From: Perkinsus olseni
Lineage: Eukaryota > Perkinsozoa > Perkinsida > Perkinsidae
Assembly: GCA_013115135.1 (NCBI GenBank)
Contig: JABANP010000045.1
Location: 62,001-126,000, forward strand
Length of the DNA stretch: 64,000 bases
Direction: 5' to 3'
The translations under genes were made by a program, and so were the position numbers. Of the stretch, positions 1-8,923 are shown in pieces (the first letter of the stretch is position 1; every line of letters begins with the position of its first letter). The notes beneath the pieces are model-generated. The model saw nothing but the letters and a program-made list of their open reading frames with translations, was not told the origin of the DNA and ran no database searches.

Positions 1-73
1 CATGATGCTGGCTGGGGGAAATACCTGCCTTCGGTGACCGGATGCTGTCCCCAGATACCGTGACCGCGACTGT

Positions 74-842
74 ATGAGAGCCTCCGGAATTGTCGAAGAT
101 CACTCCGGTCTCGAGTTTTACGAGGGGATCTGTCGCATATCACGCATGAGCATTGCCCGAGTATTGTCTGACGACGCACCGTTGAGCCAGGTAAGGCCCC
201 CGAAGCCATCGGAGCTACGAGCTGTACTCTCTGTTATCGAAGAGAGGATCGACGGCGCTGTCTAGACAGAGAGGAACGACGTCAGCGTCTTCTTGTCCAA
301 TTATGTCCACTAGATCACCGATGGTGATAGCGATGCCCGAGTGCTTCACTGTCACTCGTCGCCCTAGCGTGGCCGCTCATGTGCAGCTTTCCGAGCGACC
401 GGGCCCGGCTAAGATGTCTGTGACGTCCCAACTGTGGAGCAGCAGAAGCATGCAGCCCGAGGAGCCCGTGGTTTCCAATCTAACAGGGATCCTACACGAG
501 TGTGGGATCCCGCTGGACGTAGGGATATAGCTGTCCAAGCTGCAGCTCCTCTCGTCGGTGAATCACCAACGGCGATACCATCGGGCAAGGGAAGGTTATT
601 GATCTGTCTGGCCTTCTACCTCTTCTATACAGAGGACATACACAGACGGTAAGTAACCGAGGCCGCGGCTCCTCGCTTTCGTCGTGGCCTCCTAGGCTGA
701 TGATCTGTGTAATGGTTGCAGAGGAGCGCAACTCCGTTGCAAAGCAATTCAGGATGTCATTCCCGCAGAGGCAGCGGCATATTCGTCGACATCGAGTAGT
801 TGTTTTAGGCTGTTCATGTTGCTCTCCTCCAAAGACGAGTAA
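74..842 (+). CDS. 3' end of an unknown intron-containing gene
   Basis: I do not recognise this protein. The last three exons can be read: 531..594, 633..648 and 722..842, joined over introns 595..632 and 649..721. The second intron starts GTAAGT and ends TTGCAG. The joined frame is open to a TAA at 840-842. It encodes a basic, helix-prone tail (LSKLQLLSSVNHQRRYHRAR, then AIQDVIPAEAAAYSS). An open stretch at 74..265 containing a CAG|GTAAGG donor-like site is probably an upstream exon, but I could not join it. The 5' end lies outside the window or is unresolved. The gene is convergent with the LITAF array on the other strand. Confidence 0.35.
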
Positions 843-1138
843 CTCTACTTCGCATGACTGATCACCATTCTCTTCCCGTGTGGCGGGAAAAAAGCCCCGT
901 TATGAACATACACCTTGTAATTGACAGTGTCGTGGGGCGCGTAGTGTTCATGAGTTATTGATGAACCAAAAACAGTTTATGAGAGACCGGGCTGATATCT
1001 TTCCTATGTAGGACCGCAATAATGACAGTAAAAAGATATTGCGGTGTAACAATCACGAGCGAGAAGCTCGGCAAATGATTCCTGCTGGCGTCGCAGTTCA
1101 AGATGGAGTAGCGAAATCGCGATGAGGTTGATCGACCA

Positions 1139-1537
1139 TCACGAAGTGATGAAAACCTTCTTGCCAAGGGGATGACCGCAGTTCGGGCAGCTGTGTTTTG
1201 CCTCCTGACAGCTATCGCAGCAGAAGGGTAACCAGAAGAGGGGCCAGAAGAGTAAACACAGCAGACCGCAGCAGATGTAGGTACCTGAGGTACAAGAATC
1301 ATTGCCCGGGCAACGACCAAGACAAGTGAACTCACCGCATTTGGACTCGTGTTCAACTCTGGTGACGACCTTGTTCTTGCAGTTGGGACAATCTAGAGTG
1401 ACCGGGTCATCACCGAACTCTGGCATGTAAACGACGGCGACAGGAGGAGGGGTGGCAGCCATGGGCTGCCCGATCATCGCGGGTCCACTCGGCGCAGCGG
1501 GCTGAGCGGTACCAGGCTTAGTTTCTTCGTAACTCAT
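1139..1537 (-). CDS. LITAF-domain membrane-associated zinc protein 1
   Basis: Complement(1336..1537, 1139..1284), 115 aa after splicing. LITAF/SIMPLE proteins are monotopic proteins of late endosome and lysosome membranes. Two CxxC knuckles bind zinc and flank a hydrophobic hairpin that dips into the bilayer. Here the N-terminal 45 residues are Pro/Ala-rich. They are followed by CPNC, the membrane hairpin (TYICCGLLCLLFWPLFWLPF) and CPNCG near the C-terminus. The 51-nt intron 1285..1335 starts GTGAGT, ends CTCAG and splits a glycine codon in phase 1. It has no stop and is a multiple of three, so retention would insert 17 residues just before the hairpin. The start is the ATG at 1537; upstream in-frame codons are not ATG. 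First of three tandem paralogs. Confidence 0.85.
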   Translation of the reverse strand: MSYEETKPGTAQPAAPSGPAMIGQPMAATPPPVAVVYMPEFGDDPVTLDCPNCKNKVVTRVEHESKCGEFTCLGRCPGNDSCTSGTYICCGLLCLLFWPLFWLPFCCDSCQEAKHSCPNCGHPLGKKVFITS

Positions 1538-1657
1538 TATTACAACGGGGACTGGCGCTGTGGTGAGTACGACGCTCCCATCACACAACACTGCCCGAAA
1601 CTAGATTGAAAATACCGAGTTGAGAAGTAGTGAATTAGATGACCCAATGGGAGAAGG

Positions 1658-2020
1658 CTATGATGTGATGAAAACTTTCCTGCCAAGTTCAGAGCCACAG
1701 TTAGGGCAGATGTGGCGAGCTTCCTGACATTGATGAATGAGGAAAGGTATCCAGAAAAATAAGAAACAAAAAACACAAATAATACCGCTGCAGATCCAGG
1801 TGCCTGAGAATGATGGGCTGTTGCCGGCGGTCAGATGTAGATTCGACCTACCGCAGCTCACTTCGTGTCTGACGTCGGTGATGACTCTGGTGTGGCATCT
1901 TGGGCAGGTGAGAACGAGCGGCTTGTCACCAAATTCATGAGTTACAATAACGGCTGTGGGCTGTCGGACCATCACGACAGGTTGGCCAACCACCACTGCT
2001 GGGTTGGGGTCTATTGCCAT
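1658..2020 (-). CDS. LITAF-domain membrane-associated zinc protein 2
   Basis: Complement(1852..2020, 1658..1803), 104 aa. Same architecture as its neighbours: a short Val/Pro-rich N-terminus, CPRC, a membrane hairpin (TWICSGIICVFCFLFFWIPF), then CPNCG and the shared C-terminal ending GRKVFITS. The 48-nt intron 1804..1851 (GTAGGT..CTCAG) sits at exactly the same codon and phase as in paralogs 1 and 3. It is in frame and stop-free if retained. Exon 2 is 146 nt in all three genes. The longer upstream reading frame begins with TTG, so the ATG at 2020 is the likely start. Confidence 0.85.
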   Translation of the reverse strand: MAIDPNPAVVVGQPVVMVRQPTAVIVTHEFGDKPLVLTCPRCHTRVITDVRHEVSCGRSNLHLTAGNSPSFSGTWICSGIICVFCFLFFWIPFLIHQCQEARHICPNCGSELGRKVFITS

Positions 2021-2221
2021 TAGGTGAAGATGAGCTGACAAGTGAGGCTATGTCGAACAGCCGGGAGAGGACGGACCAGTCAGGTCTACGAGGCCATTGT
2101 GTCACTAACAACTCGACGAAAAGCAGAAGCGTGGTGGGGAAGAGGCAAAAATACAAAATCCTAGTTCATTCGTTGAGATTGATGAGATGTTCCTGCACGG
2201 TGGAGGAATCTTAAAGGCTCA

Positions 2222-2657
2222 TTAGCTTGTTATGAAGACTTTACGGCCGACACTACCGCCGCAGTTAGGACAGGTGTGATCAGCCTGTTTACAGGAGTCG
2301 ATGCAACATGGCAACCATGCAAGAGGCCAGAATACTAAGCATACCAACAGAACAGCCAACCACGTACCTGAGCGCCAGCTCAACATCCGGAACACACAAG
2401 CGATGCCTTCCGAATTGCGTACCGCATGAAATGTTGTGCTTAACACTGGTGATGACTTCACAGCGACAAGAAGGACAAGTTAGTCTGACCGGATCGTCAC
2501 CGAAGCTCGGCATGTAAACGACAGCCGCGGGAGGCTGCACGAAGACGGCCTCTGTCTTGTTGAACATCTGCGGCTGCTGTTGTTGGTATTGCTGGCCCAC
2601 TACCATCGGAGGTGGGGCGCTTGGGTAGCTATCGGTCTTGCCTGGAGGAGCGGACAT
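2222..2657 (-). CDS. LITAF-domain membrane-associated zinc protein 3
   Basis: Complement(2423..2657, 2222..2367), 126 aa. Read without splicing, the gene looks frameshifted. Removing a 55-nt intron (2368..2422, GTACGC..CTCAG) at the position conserved in paralogs 1 and 2 restores one frame: CPSC, then SCG|TWLAVLLVCLVFW, then CPNCG and GRKVFITS. The N-terminus carries a Gln-rich tract (QQYQQQQPQ), as in many LITAF proteins that recruit WW or ESCRT partners through Pro/Tyr motifs. The intron is not a multiple of three, so retention would frameshift the protein, unlike in its two neighbours. Confidence 0.83.
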
Positions 2658-3078
2658 TGTGAAAACTACAGCGAAGGATGATGGTGAGCACTCCTTGGCG
2701 GTGACGCCTGGGGTGACACCATCTCGTCACGACCGACCTAAACGCACTGATGGCTCCATTACTAATGGTACTTCTGTGTGTTGGGGCCAATCCAGGAGGC
2801 GAGGGGATCGACACCTCTGTTACGTGCCCTCCTCTGAGTGACGGCACGCCTGGTCGGAGGGGCAACGCCGCGAGACAGCGAGTCTCTTTGGAATAGCGCG
2901 CGCCCAGACCAACACGATAGGAAAGCCAGGGCGGAGAAACACGGTGAAGGAATTTTACAGCAGTTATGATGGCGGTTTCACTCGTGGGGACTCAATCCCG
3001 ATGATGGGCTGCTGGTGCTGCTGCTGACTGCAGGGACGACTTGAACGTATTGTATCTCATCAGGCATCTGAAGAGGCT
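2658..3078. other. Intergenic region without a recognisable gene
   Basis: This holds the 5' flank of LITAF gene 3 and the 3' flank of the cis-prenyltransferase, both on the minus strand. Short open frames on both strands lack codon continuity and splice signals. I see no TATA box or repeat. Confidence 0.5.
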
Positions 3079-4307
3079 TTAGTCAAGGATAAGGAGAGGC
3101 GCCTCCCGAGCGTACCGTGCAAAATCGAGTAGAGTCATGTCGGGCCAGTTGGGTTTGACAAAACATATCAGAGTCTCTGGCGTTATCTGCCACAGCAGAA
3201 AATCCGACAGTCTCGTCTCGCCGGATGTGCCTGAAGGATGAGCTTGACACAACTACCATGGCGACATGATTTGTATCTTCCATGGTTAGCCTGAAGATAC
3301 GCGGCTTACGTAGGAGGAGATCAGGTGGAGGCGTGCCGGCACTGTACAATTGGGCCTCGATATCCGACCACGTCAAACGAGCACCTGCACGCGTCACGCT
3401 AATTTTGCACGCATGCACAAACTACCGCCTCACCACGCGACTGTTGTTTCTCGTTGCTCTTCGCCGCAATCGCCTTGTCAACAGCCTGCGATACCTCCAA
3501 CTTACTCGAGTAAGAGAATAGAAGATTCAGCGTGGCTAAGATACGGGAAATCCATAAGAAGGCAATCCAGGCGACTTACCTTTGGCGGGATACTTGCTGG
3601 TCTTCGCCTCCAGTTCGATACATTTTTCATGAATGTCCGGTGGAAGCAGAGACAGATCGCCCCAAAACTTCACGCAGATACTATGCCGCTCCTGAAACAG
3701 CGCACAAAACAGGTAAACCTCCACGGATACTCCATGATGCAAAAGATACTCACCAGAAAGCCGTTGTGCTGGCCGAGCTCGGCGAACTTGCTGCTAGCCA
3801 GGTCCATCAGGTAAGTGACCTCCTCACGCGATCGATTGAAATTGTCAACGCTGAAGGTATATGCTGAGACATATTTCACACCGAGATGAAGGCACCACTT
3901 CAAAACCTGAGGAAAAAGATATTCTTCCGGCTGCGTAAAGATACTCTTCCGACCTGCAGTAGTTTCTCGTATCCGTATCGATGGCCTTGAACTTTCGGTA
4001 GATGATGAGAAGTCGCGTATCTTCTATTGCCGTCCATTATGAATGCGACATGTTCGGGTACGCTACCCTGTCTCAGTATCTATCGGTTTCAACAATCTCT
4101 CCCGGATGGCGACTACAGTGTCACGCTACTACATTGATAGCGAGCCTCTCCCAGCAGCTGAGTTCCATGTCTAGATCATCATCAGCCCGAGATGATGATA
4201 GTGTCTTTACCAGTTACGGGTGATGCTGATGACGACGAGGTGGTGGAAGCCACATCAACATCAACAGCAGCGGCAGGAGCCCCCGACCCAGCGGCATCAA
4301 TCGTCAT
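3079..4307 (-). CDS. cis-prenyltransferase (dehydrodolichyl diphosphate synthase type)
   Basis: Extends farnesyl diphosphate with isopentenyl units in cis to make dolichyl precursors for ER glycosylation. Eight exons on the complement strand: 4211..4307, 4133..4170, 3954..4079, 3754..3906, 3580..3691, 3434..3535, 3310..3384, 3079..3230. They join into 284 aa with all phases consistent. The introns are 40, 53, 47, 62, 44, 49 and 79 nt. Diagnostic family motifs appear in order: HVAFIMDGNRRYA (catalytic Asp), FSVDNFNRS, WGDLSLLP, LNLLFSYSS and RTSGETRLSDFLLWQ. The C-terminus ends REAPLLILD without an obvious RxG motif. That motif is used for catalysis by single-subunit enzymes and by the NgBR partner subunit, so a separate partner may be needed (inference). 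No frameshifts occur in this gene. Confidence 0.92.
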
Positions 4308-4485
4308 CTGGAGGGCAAACGTAGAAACGAAAAAACTGGCGCCATCATCTCTCTGTGAATATTATTCGGCCCGTACTACGCTCAACAGAATCAACATAAA
4401 CATTGAAACGTGCTTGCATGCATACTCGACTGCCATTCAGAGGTGTAACCTATTCATGCCTTGGTTGGAGCTAAGATACGTGTAC

Positions 4486-6937
4486 TCATGACTTGTTATT
4501 TGGACGTGGTTGTTGATGACCAGCCAGCCAGAGTCTAAAGTCCTCAAAATTGATGTGACCATCTCCATCAATATCCATCTCCGCCACCCATCGGTGGAAT
4601 CCACCCTCAGCAGCCGTGATGTCCAAGGGAAGGCGAGGTCGTGCCGGTACCGCTCCTGCAGAATAAACCACGCTAAGTCTACAATGAAGATACCAAGTCG
4701 GATTAACGATCAATGCCACGGACTCACTCGCCCGCCTATCGCAGTCGTCCGGCTCATCCGAGTAATCCGTCAGAGCGCACCTGTACAGCACTTCCACTCC
4801 CACCGTCCCAAAGGATACTACCTTTCACCCGCTAGAACTGCCCACAGGCTCGCCGCTACCTCGTTTACGGTGGGGGACGAGGACCTCGGGGTGATGGACC
4901 GGAACGCTGCCTTTATCACTCCTTCCTCGCGCTGAAGCCTCCCTGTCATTGCCGATCCGACCTAACCTATTCTATGTCTTCATACTCACGGATGATGCAT
5001 GCTCCAACAAACTCTGTATAACCAATATAGCCTGCCGGACATCAGCTCATCTGGTACAGCGGGTGCACTCTCCGCTTTCCACCTACCGTCCCCGGTTCTA
5101 TCCATCGCAGAGGCGACTCTCCATGCATCCGAGGCATTCATTCTAACCTGGGACTGCCGCAATGCCTCTGCCACTCTCGATACCGGCAGGCACCCTCGTG
5201 AGTCCGAATCCAGGTCGGTGAATAGCGCCCTCACCTGAGAGGGGGGTGATGCCTAGGCCATCCCCGTGCTTTCTACATGCTCTTGCTCCTGGAATGACCA
5301 CTGATGGGCGATAAGGTTGATGATTGCCTTCTTCAACTCACTCTGTCGAGCATAGTAACATATACAGTCCACAACCCCACCGGAGAGGAGCCGAACTCCC
5401 TTCACACAGTAATGGTGAATCTACACCAGCTTCGCTCCGCCCTACATTTTCTCCATCCGTTTCCTGAGGAGAATTTCCGCAGCCATCTGTGATTGAGTAA
5501 ATCAGCCGCACTCTCCCTCAATAGCGGAGTCCTTAACGAGCATCTTTTCAACCTGTCATAGCCCCTGGTCAACCTCAACTGAACTCCTCCTACCAAATCT
5601 CGAGCCCCCTTGGGCACTCTCAACCTCCTCGACGAGTTACACATGCAGTCCGGCCATTGGACCCTCTTATACAGTACCTGAAAGTGCCTCGGGATCGCTG
5701 CGGCCGAGGCACCCCATCACATTAGACTTCACTTCGCTGACGCTAGAACCGAAGAATGGCAGGTATCCGGTGAGAAGGAGGTAACTGATGAGTTGTTGAT
5801 CGCGGAGGCAAGAGGAGCTCCGTGCTACAGTATCACTCCCAGGCTCCAGATGTCACACTTGTAGTCGAAGGGGAGGACGGAAGATCTCAGGCGCCATGTA
5901 GAAGGCAGTGCCCGCAACCTAGGACATGCTGGATACCAATAATTCTGCTCATCCTCTACTCACGTTCATGCTCTTTTCGACGTTCGTCCCGAATAGCTCA
6001 GCTAAGCCGAAGTCGATAACCTTCACGTTACCTGCGGGCTGTACGCATGCACATCCCAGACGAGAGGGGTGATCACCGGTGGCCCTCGGAGGTCCCCCAA
6101 GATACTCTCTGGGCTCCGACACGTCGACGAATAGGATATTTTCTGGCTTGAGATCCTAAGCAGGCCAAGCTGCAAGGATCGACACATCGAAAGAATTGTG
6201 AATGGAGTGGTATGACACCACACAGCACGTATACGCATGTTGGCACGCGGCTGCAGCGACTCTGGATCGGGGATCGAACGCGCGACCTCCCGGTCTCCCG
6301 ATGATAGCTGATACCTTGTGAACAACTCCCTGGTTGTGCATGAATGACAGAGCCGTGAGCACCTCCCTCGTAACCTGCTATCATCGAATCTCCACCGCGC
6401 CACGAAATTCCCTCACATCAGCAATGAAGCTCTCCGGAAGGGAAGCGCCCTTATCGACTGCTGTTTGTATAACGGACAGCAGCTCTCCCACCCCAGCAGG
6501 CCTCCATGACCAGATGAATATGTCTAATAAATCAACTCTTCACGATCATCATCATCATCCACACCAGCGTACTTCGGGTCTTCGAAATATTCGTAAATTT
6601 TAATGACGTTTGGATGGTCCAGTTGAGAGATTATTTTGATCTCTTCCTCGAGCTGGGCCAGTGGCACCGATGATTTCGACTTATCTACTGTTTTACACAC
6701 TCGGAGCTGAGGAATGAGTTGAGAAAATGCAAGATTGGCAAGATTTTCACAGCAGCATGCTCGACCGTACCTGATCACTCTCCTTATGCACGACTTTATG
6801 AACAACGCCGAAGCTTCCTCGGCCCGACAGTTTCGAGAAAGTTGTATATCTACTAAAATGACAAGCGTGGGAATTGAACCTGGGCCCTGGCGCACCCACT
6901 TTGCGGACCCCGCCAGGAGAGTCATTGCGGAGGACAT
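4486..6937 (-). CDS. Calcium-dependent protein kinase, frame disrupted
   Basis: Ser/Thr kinase with C-terminal EF hands. Exons read on the complement strand: 6900..6937 (ATG at 6937), 6771..6852, 6573..6706, 6417..6523, 6315..6374, 6077..6155, 5964..6031, 5829..5918, 5594..5784, then from 5553 down to 4486 (less certain). Motifs: GRGSFGVV glycine loop, VCKTVDK with the ATP lysine, HKDLKPEN (HKD instead of HRD), IDFGLAE, GTAFYMAPE and YKCDIWSLGVIL. Next come the autoinhibitory-junction-like RQSELKKAIINLIA, EF1 DLDSDSRGCLPV, EF2 DRTGDGYIGYTEF, a degenerate EF3 and EF4 DIDGDGHINFEDF. Four places need one base skipped: near 6484-6493, 5869-5876, 5678-5685 and 5513-5523. It is either a decaying gene or an assembly with homopolymer errors. 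There is no N-myristoylation motif. Confidence 0.8.
6156..6314 (-). repeat. CDPK intron containing a tRNA-like module
   Basis: At 159 nt this is by far the largest intron mapped in the CDPK; the others are 40-64 nt. It starts GTATCAGC and ends GCTTAG, between HK and DLKPEN of the catalytic loop. On the minus strand it contains GAGACCGGGAGGTCGCGCG followed by TTCGATCCCCG. This resembles the variable loop and T arm (Pol III B box) of a tRNA, although the T stem does not pair fully. It could be a degenerate tRNA-derived SINE. Confidence 0.35.
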
Positions 6938-6990
6938 GAAAGGCTCGATGGACCTAGTAGTGGTCGTGGGTTCGAACCCCACGCCCATCA
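6918..6990 (+). repeat. tRNA-like sequence with perfect B box (SINE or pseudo-tRNA)
   Basis: The plus strand has a T-arm-like palindrome, GTGGGTTCGAACCCCAC, matching the B-box consensus GGTTCGANNCC. It is preceded by about 45 nt that could hold a degenerate A box. The 3' segment GCCCATCA has no matching 5' acceptor strand, so this is not a functional tRNA gene. It overlaps the 5' end of the CDPK on the other strand. A similar B-box-like string on the minus strand at 6871-6880 lies within the first CDPK intron (6853..6899). Confidence 0.4.
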
Positions 6991-7006
6991 TATGATCACC
7001 TTAAGC

Positions 7007-7790
7007 TTAGGCGAATGCCGATGAAGAGATTTCCGTAGAAACCTCAGCAAGGCCCGCCAAAATAGAGGATAGCTCTCGCGAGTGACAAGCCCTGAAGATA
7101 CTCCTTATCAAATCTTTCACGTGCGCACTCCCTGACCAGTCTGTGGGTTGCAGTACCGCGTGAACAATATAAGAAGATTCTTATCCGAGATGCTGTTGAT
7201 AGCCGTGGCTTCGCAGATCCGATTGATCTGAGGCATGGCATACTCATCGCCCATCATTACTTCATCCGTTACCAGCCTTCGCAGTTGTCTCTCGTTGAGA
7301 CCCCCTCCTGCCGGGATGGCTTCCGAACCCGAGAGGCTCCCCAGCTTTGGCTAGCTCAGTGAGCCGAGCCCTCAACCTCAGCTACCGATAGGGAAGGATT
7401 GGATAAGGGGGATTTAAGTCGCTGATGATGCACGGAATGTCCCGGCTGGGATTCGAACCCACGACCTACATCTTCACTGTCACTAACTATCGCAGCACCC
7501 CACAGTGGGGATCGTGCGAGCCCTTGCCCTCAGCCGCAGCACAGCCCCAACAGCAAAAGTCGTACCTACGCTAGACATGATTTCGTGGCGCGCGGTAATC
7601 ATTACCTTTCCAAACTTGCGGTGTAGCCCTCAGCGCACGGACGTCCGCAGCCGTATCTGGGCAAAGCATTGTTAGAAAGAAGAGGATCTCTCCCTGGTGA
7701 TTATCACCGGCATTGGTCTCTACCAGTACGGGTAGACCCCCCACTGCTGTCCTCCTGCTGATGATATCCCTCGTGCGCCTTCCGAATGAA
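7007..7790 (-). CDS. Unknown protein, helical-repeat-like, C-terminal part
   Basis: I do not recognise this gene. Spliced coding stretches on the minus strand read: TRDIISRRTAVGGLPVLVET with ETNAGDNHQGEILFFLTMLC, ending VWK (about 7630-7765); then GTTFAVGAVLRLRARARTIP after a 40-nt intron; then LNERQLRRLVTDEVMMGDEY and INRICEATAINSISDKNLLI (about 7160-7340). The last exon ends either at a TAA at 7007 or at a TGA at 7044, depending on the acceptor used. The pattern of paired amphipathic helices suggests an ARM-, RAP- or OPR-like repeat protein. That is a guess from shape, not a family match. The 5' exons were not found. Confidence 0.4.
7441..7510 (-). repeat. tRNA-like module in an intron
   Basis: The minus strand reads GATAGTTAGTGAC (A-box-like), then GATGTAGGTCGTGG, then GGTTCGAATCC, an exact B-box match whose T-stem pairs at 4 of 5 positions. 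It lies within an intron of the unknown gene and begins about 10 nt after its GTGGGG donor. No acceptor stem forms with the 3' CCGGGAC, so a tRNA-derived SINE remnant is more likely than a tRNA gene. Confidence 0.42.
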
Positions 7791-8198
7791 TGATATTCTC
7801 ATAGCAACACTAGCGGATCAAATGTCCAGCAGGGAAGATATCTAGAAGCTTGTCTCGAGGTCAACACAAAATAAAAGATACCCTCCTTGCACCGTATATT
7901 CGCAGATGGTCTATGTAGGCTGCCCCTACACCCATCATCAACGGCTGCTATCGACGGCCGCCGTCGCCGCCCCGCCATCGCTCGTTTTCCACTTGAAAGT
8001 TCAGTTGTCGGTAGCGCCTTCCCTTTCCTACTGCACCACCAACCTCCCGGGATTATGCTCGAAGGCCTCTCACCATGTGGGACCCACTCAGATGCCCCTT
8101 TAATACGTAAAACTCCGCCCAACGAGTATCCAGCAGTAATAGTGCGCGAGCGAAATAGTTGAGGAATTGCAAGACTGCAAGAAAGCAAGAATTTTCCT
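7791..8198. other. No confident gene
   Basis: A minus-strand open stretch (about 7887-8000, starting at a possible ATG and encoding an Arg-rich peptide) could be an upstream exon of the unknown gene at 7007-7790. I could not join it in frame. Confidence 0.3.
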
Positions 8199-8788
8199 CC
8201 AGCAATCATGGGAAAAACCATATTTCTAAAGAAAGTTGCCATTTTCTAAAGAAGTTTCTCGCTCGCCCGGGAGAGGATTGGGATTACGCTTTTGACTCTC
8301 GGATAACCTATGACCTATAACCCTAGGCCTTCGGGTTTGAGGTGATGGTCGCCCGAAGGGCGACCTGAGTCGGGTTTCGGGTTGACGGGGGTTACGGTCA
8401 GTACTCCACTAGGTCTTTTTCTCTTTAGTTTTTCTCCTTTAGATTTTCGCCCTCTTGCTTAGATTTTCGCCCTTTCGCTTAGATCATGGGAAAAACCATA
8501 TTTCTAAAGAAAGTTGCCATTTTCTAAAGAAGTTTCTCGCTCGCCCGGGAGAGGATTGGGATTACGCTTTTGACTCTCGGATAACCTATGACCTATAACC
8601 CTAGGCCTTCGGGTTTGAGGTGATGGTCGCCCGAAGGGCGACCTGAGTCGGGTTTCGGGTTGACGGGGGTTACGGTCAGTACTCCACTAGGTCTTTTTCT
8701 CTTTAGTTTTTCTCCTTCTTTAGATTTTCGCCCTCTTGCTTAGATTTTCGCCCTTTCGCTTAGATTTTCACCGTCTACCAGCAATCAT
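8199..8788 (+). mobile_element. Dimeric short non-autonomous element with 11-bp TSD
   Basis: The body 8210..8777 is flanked by identical CCAGCAATCAT direct repeats at 8199-8209 and 8778-8788, a target-site duplication. The element starts GGGAAAAACCATATTTC and ends TTTTCACCGTCTAC. It has no terminal inverted repeats, no poly-A and no coding capacity. It contains a perfect 8-bp hairpin, GGTCGCCC-GAA-GGGCGACC (8347-8365 and again in unit 2). The 3' end has short tandem repeats of the type TTAGATTTTCGCCCT. Two units lie head to tail with a period of about 278 bp. Unit 1 lacks the last 15 or so bases, and the junction carries a copy of the ATCAT flank. The element sits 135 bp upstream of the HIR start codon. 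A monomer lies at 54487..54777. Confidence 0.85.
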
Positions 8789-8923
8789 TGTCGTTGGTCA
8801 ACCGTGTCGGAAAAACCAATCCTAAACTTAGAATCCATTTTTACGTATAGGACTCAGTGCCAGAAGCGGTTCTGAGTTCGGGTTACATTGAACTGGGAAT
8901 CTTAGTTACGCCCCTACTACACC

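Noticed and set aside
2289..2461. LITAF gene 3 as a frameshifted pseudogene
   Set aside because: A 55-nt GT..AG intron at the position conserved in the two paralogs restores the frame exactly.
3350..3814. Plus-strand 154-codon open frame
   Set aside because: It lies over five exons of the well-supported minus-strand cis-prenyltransferase and shows no family features.
6918..6990. A functional tRNA gene
   Set aside because: The T-arm palindrome is perfect, but no 7-bp acceptor stem, D arm or anticodon stem can be formed around it.
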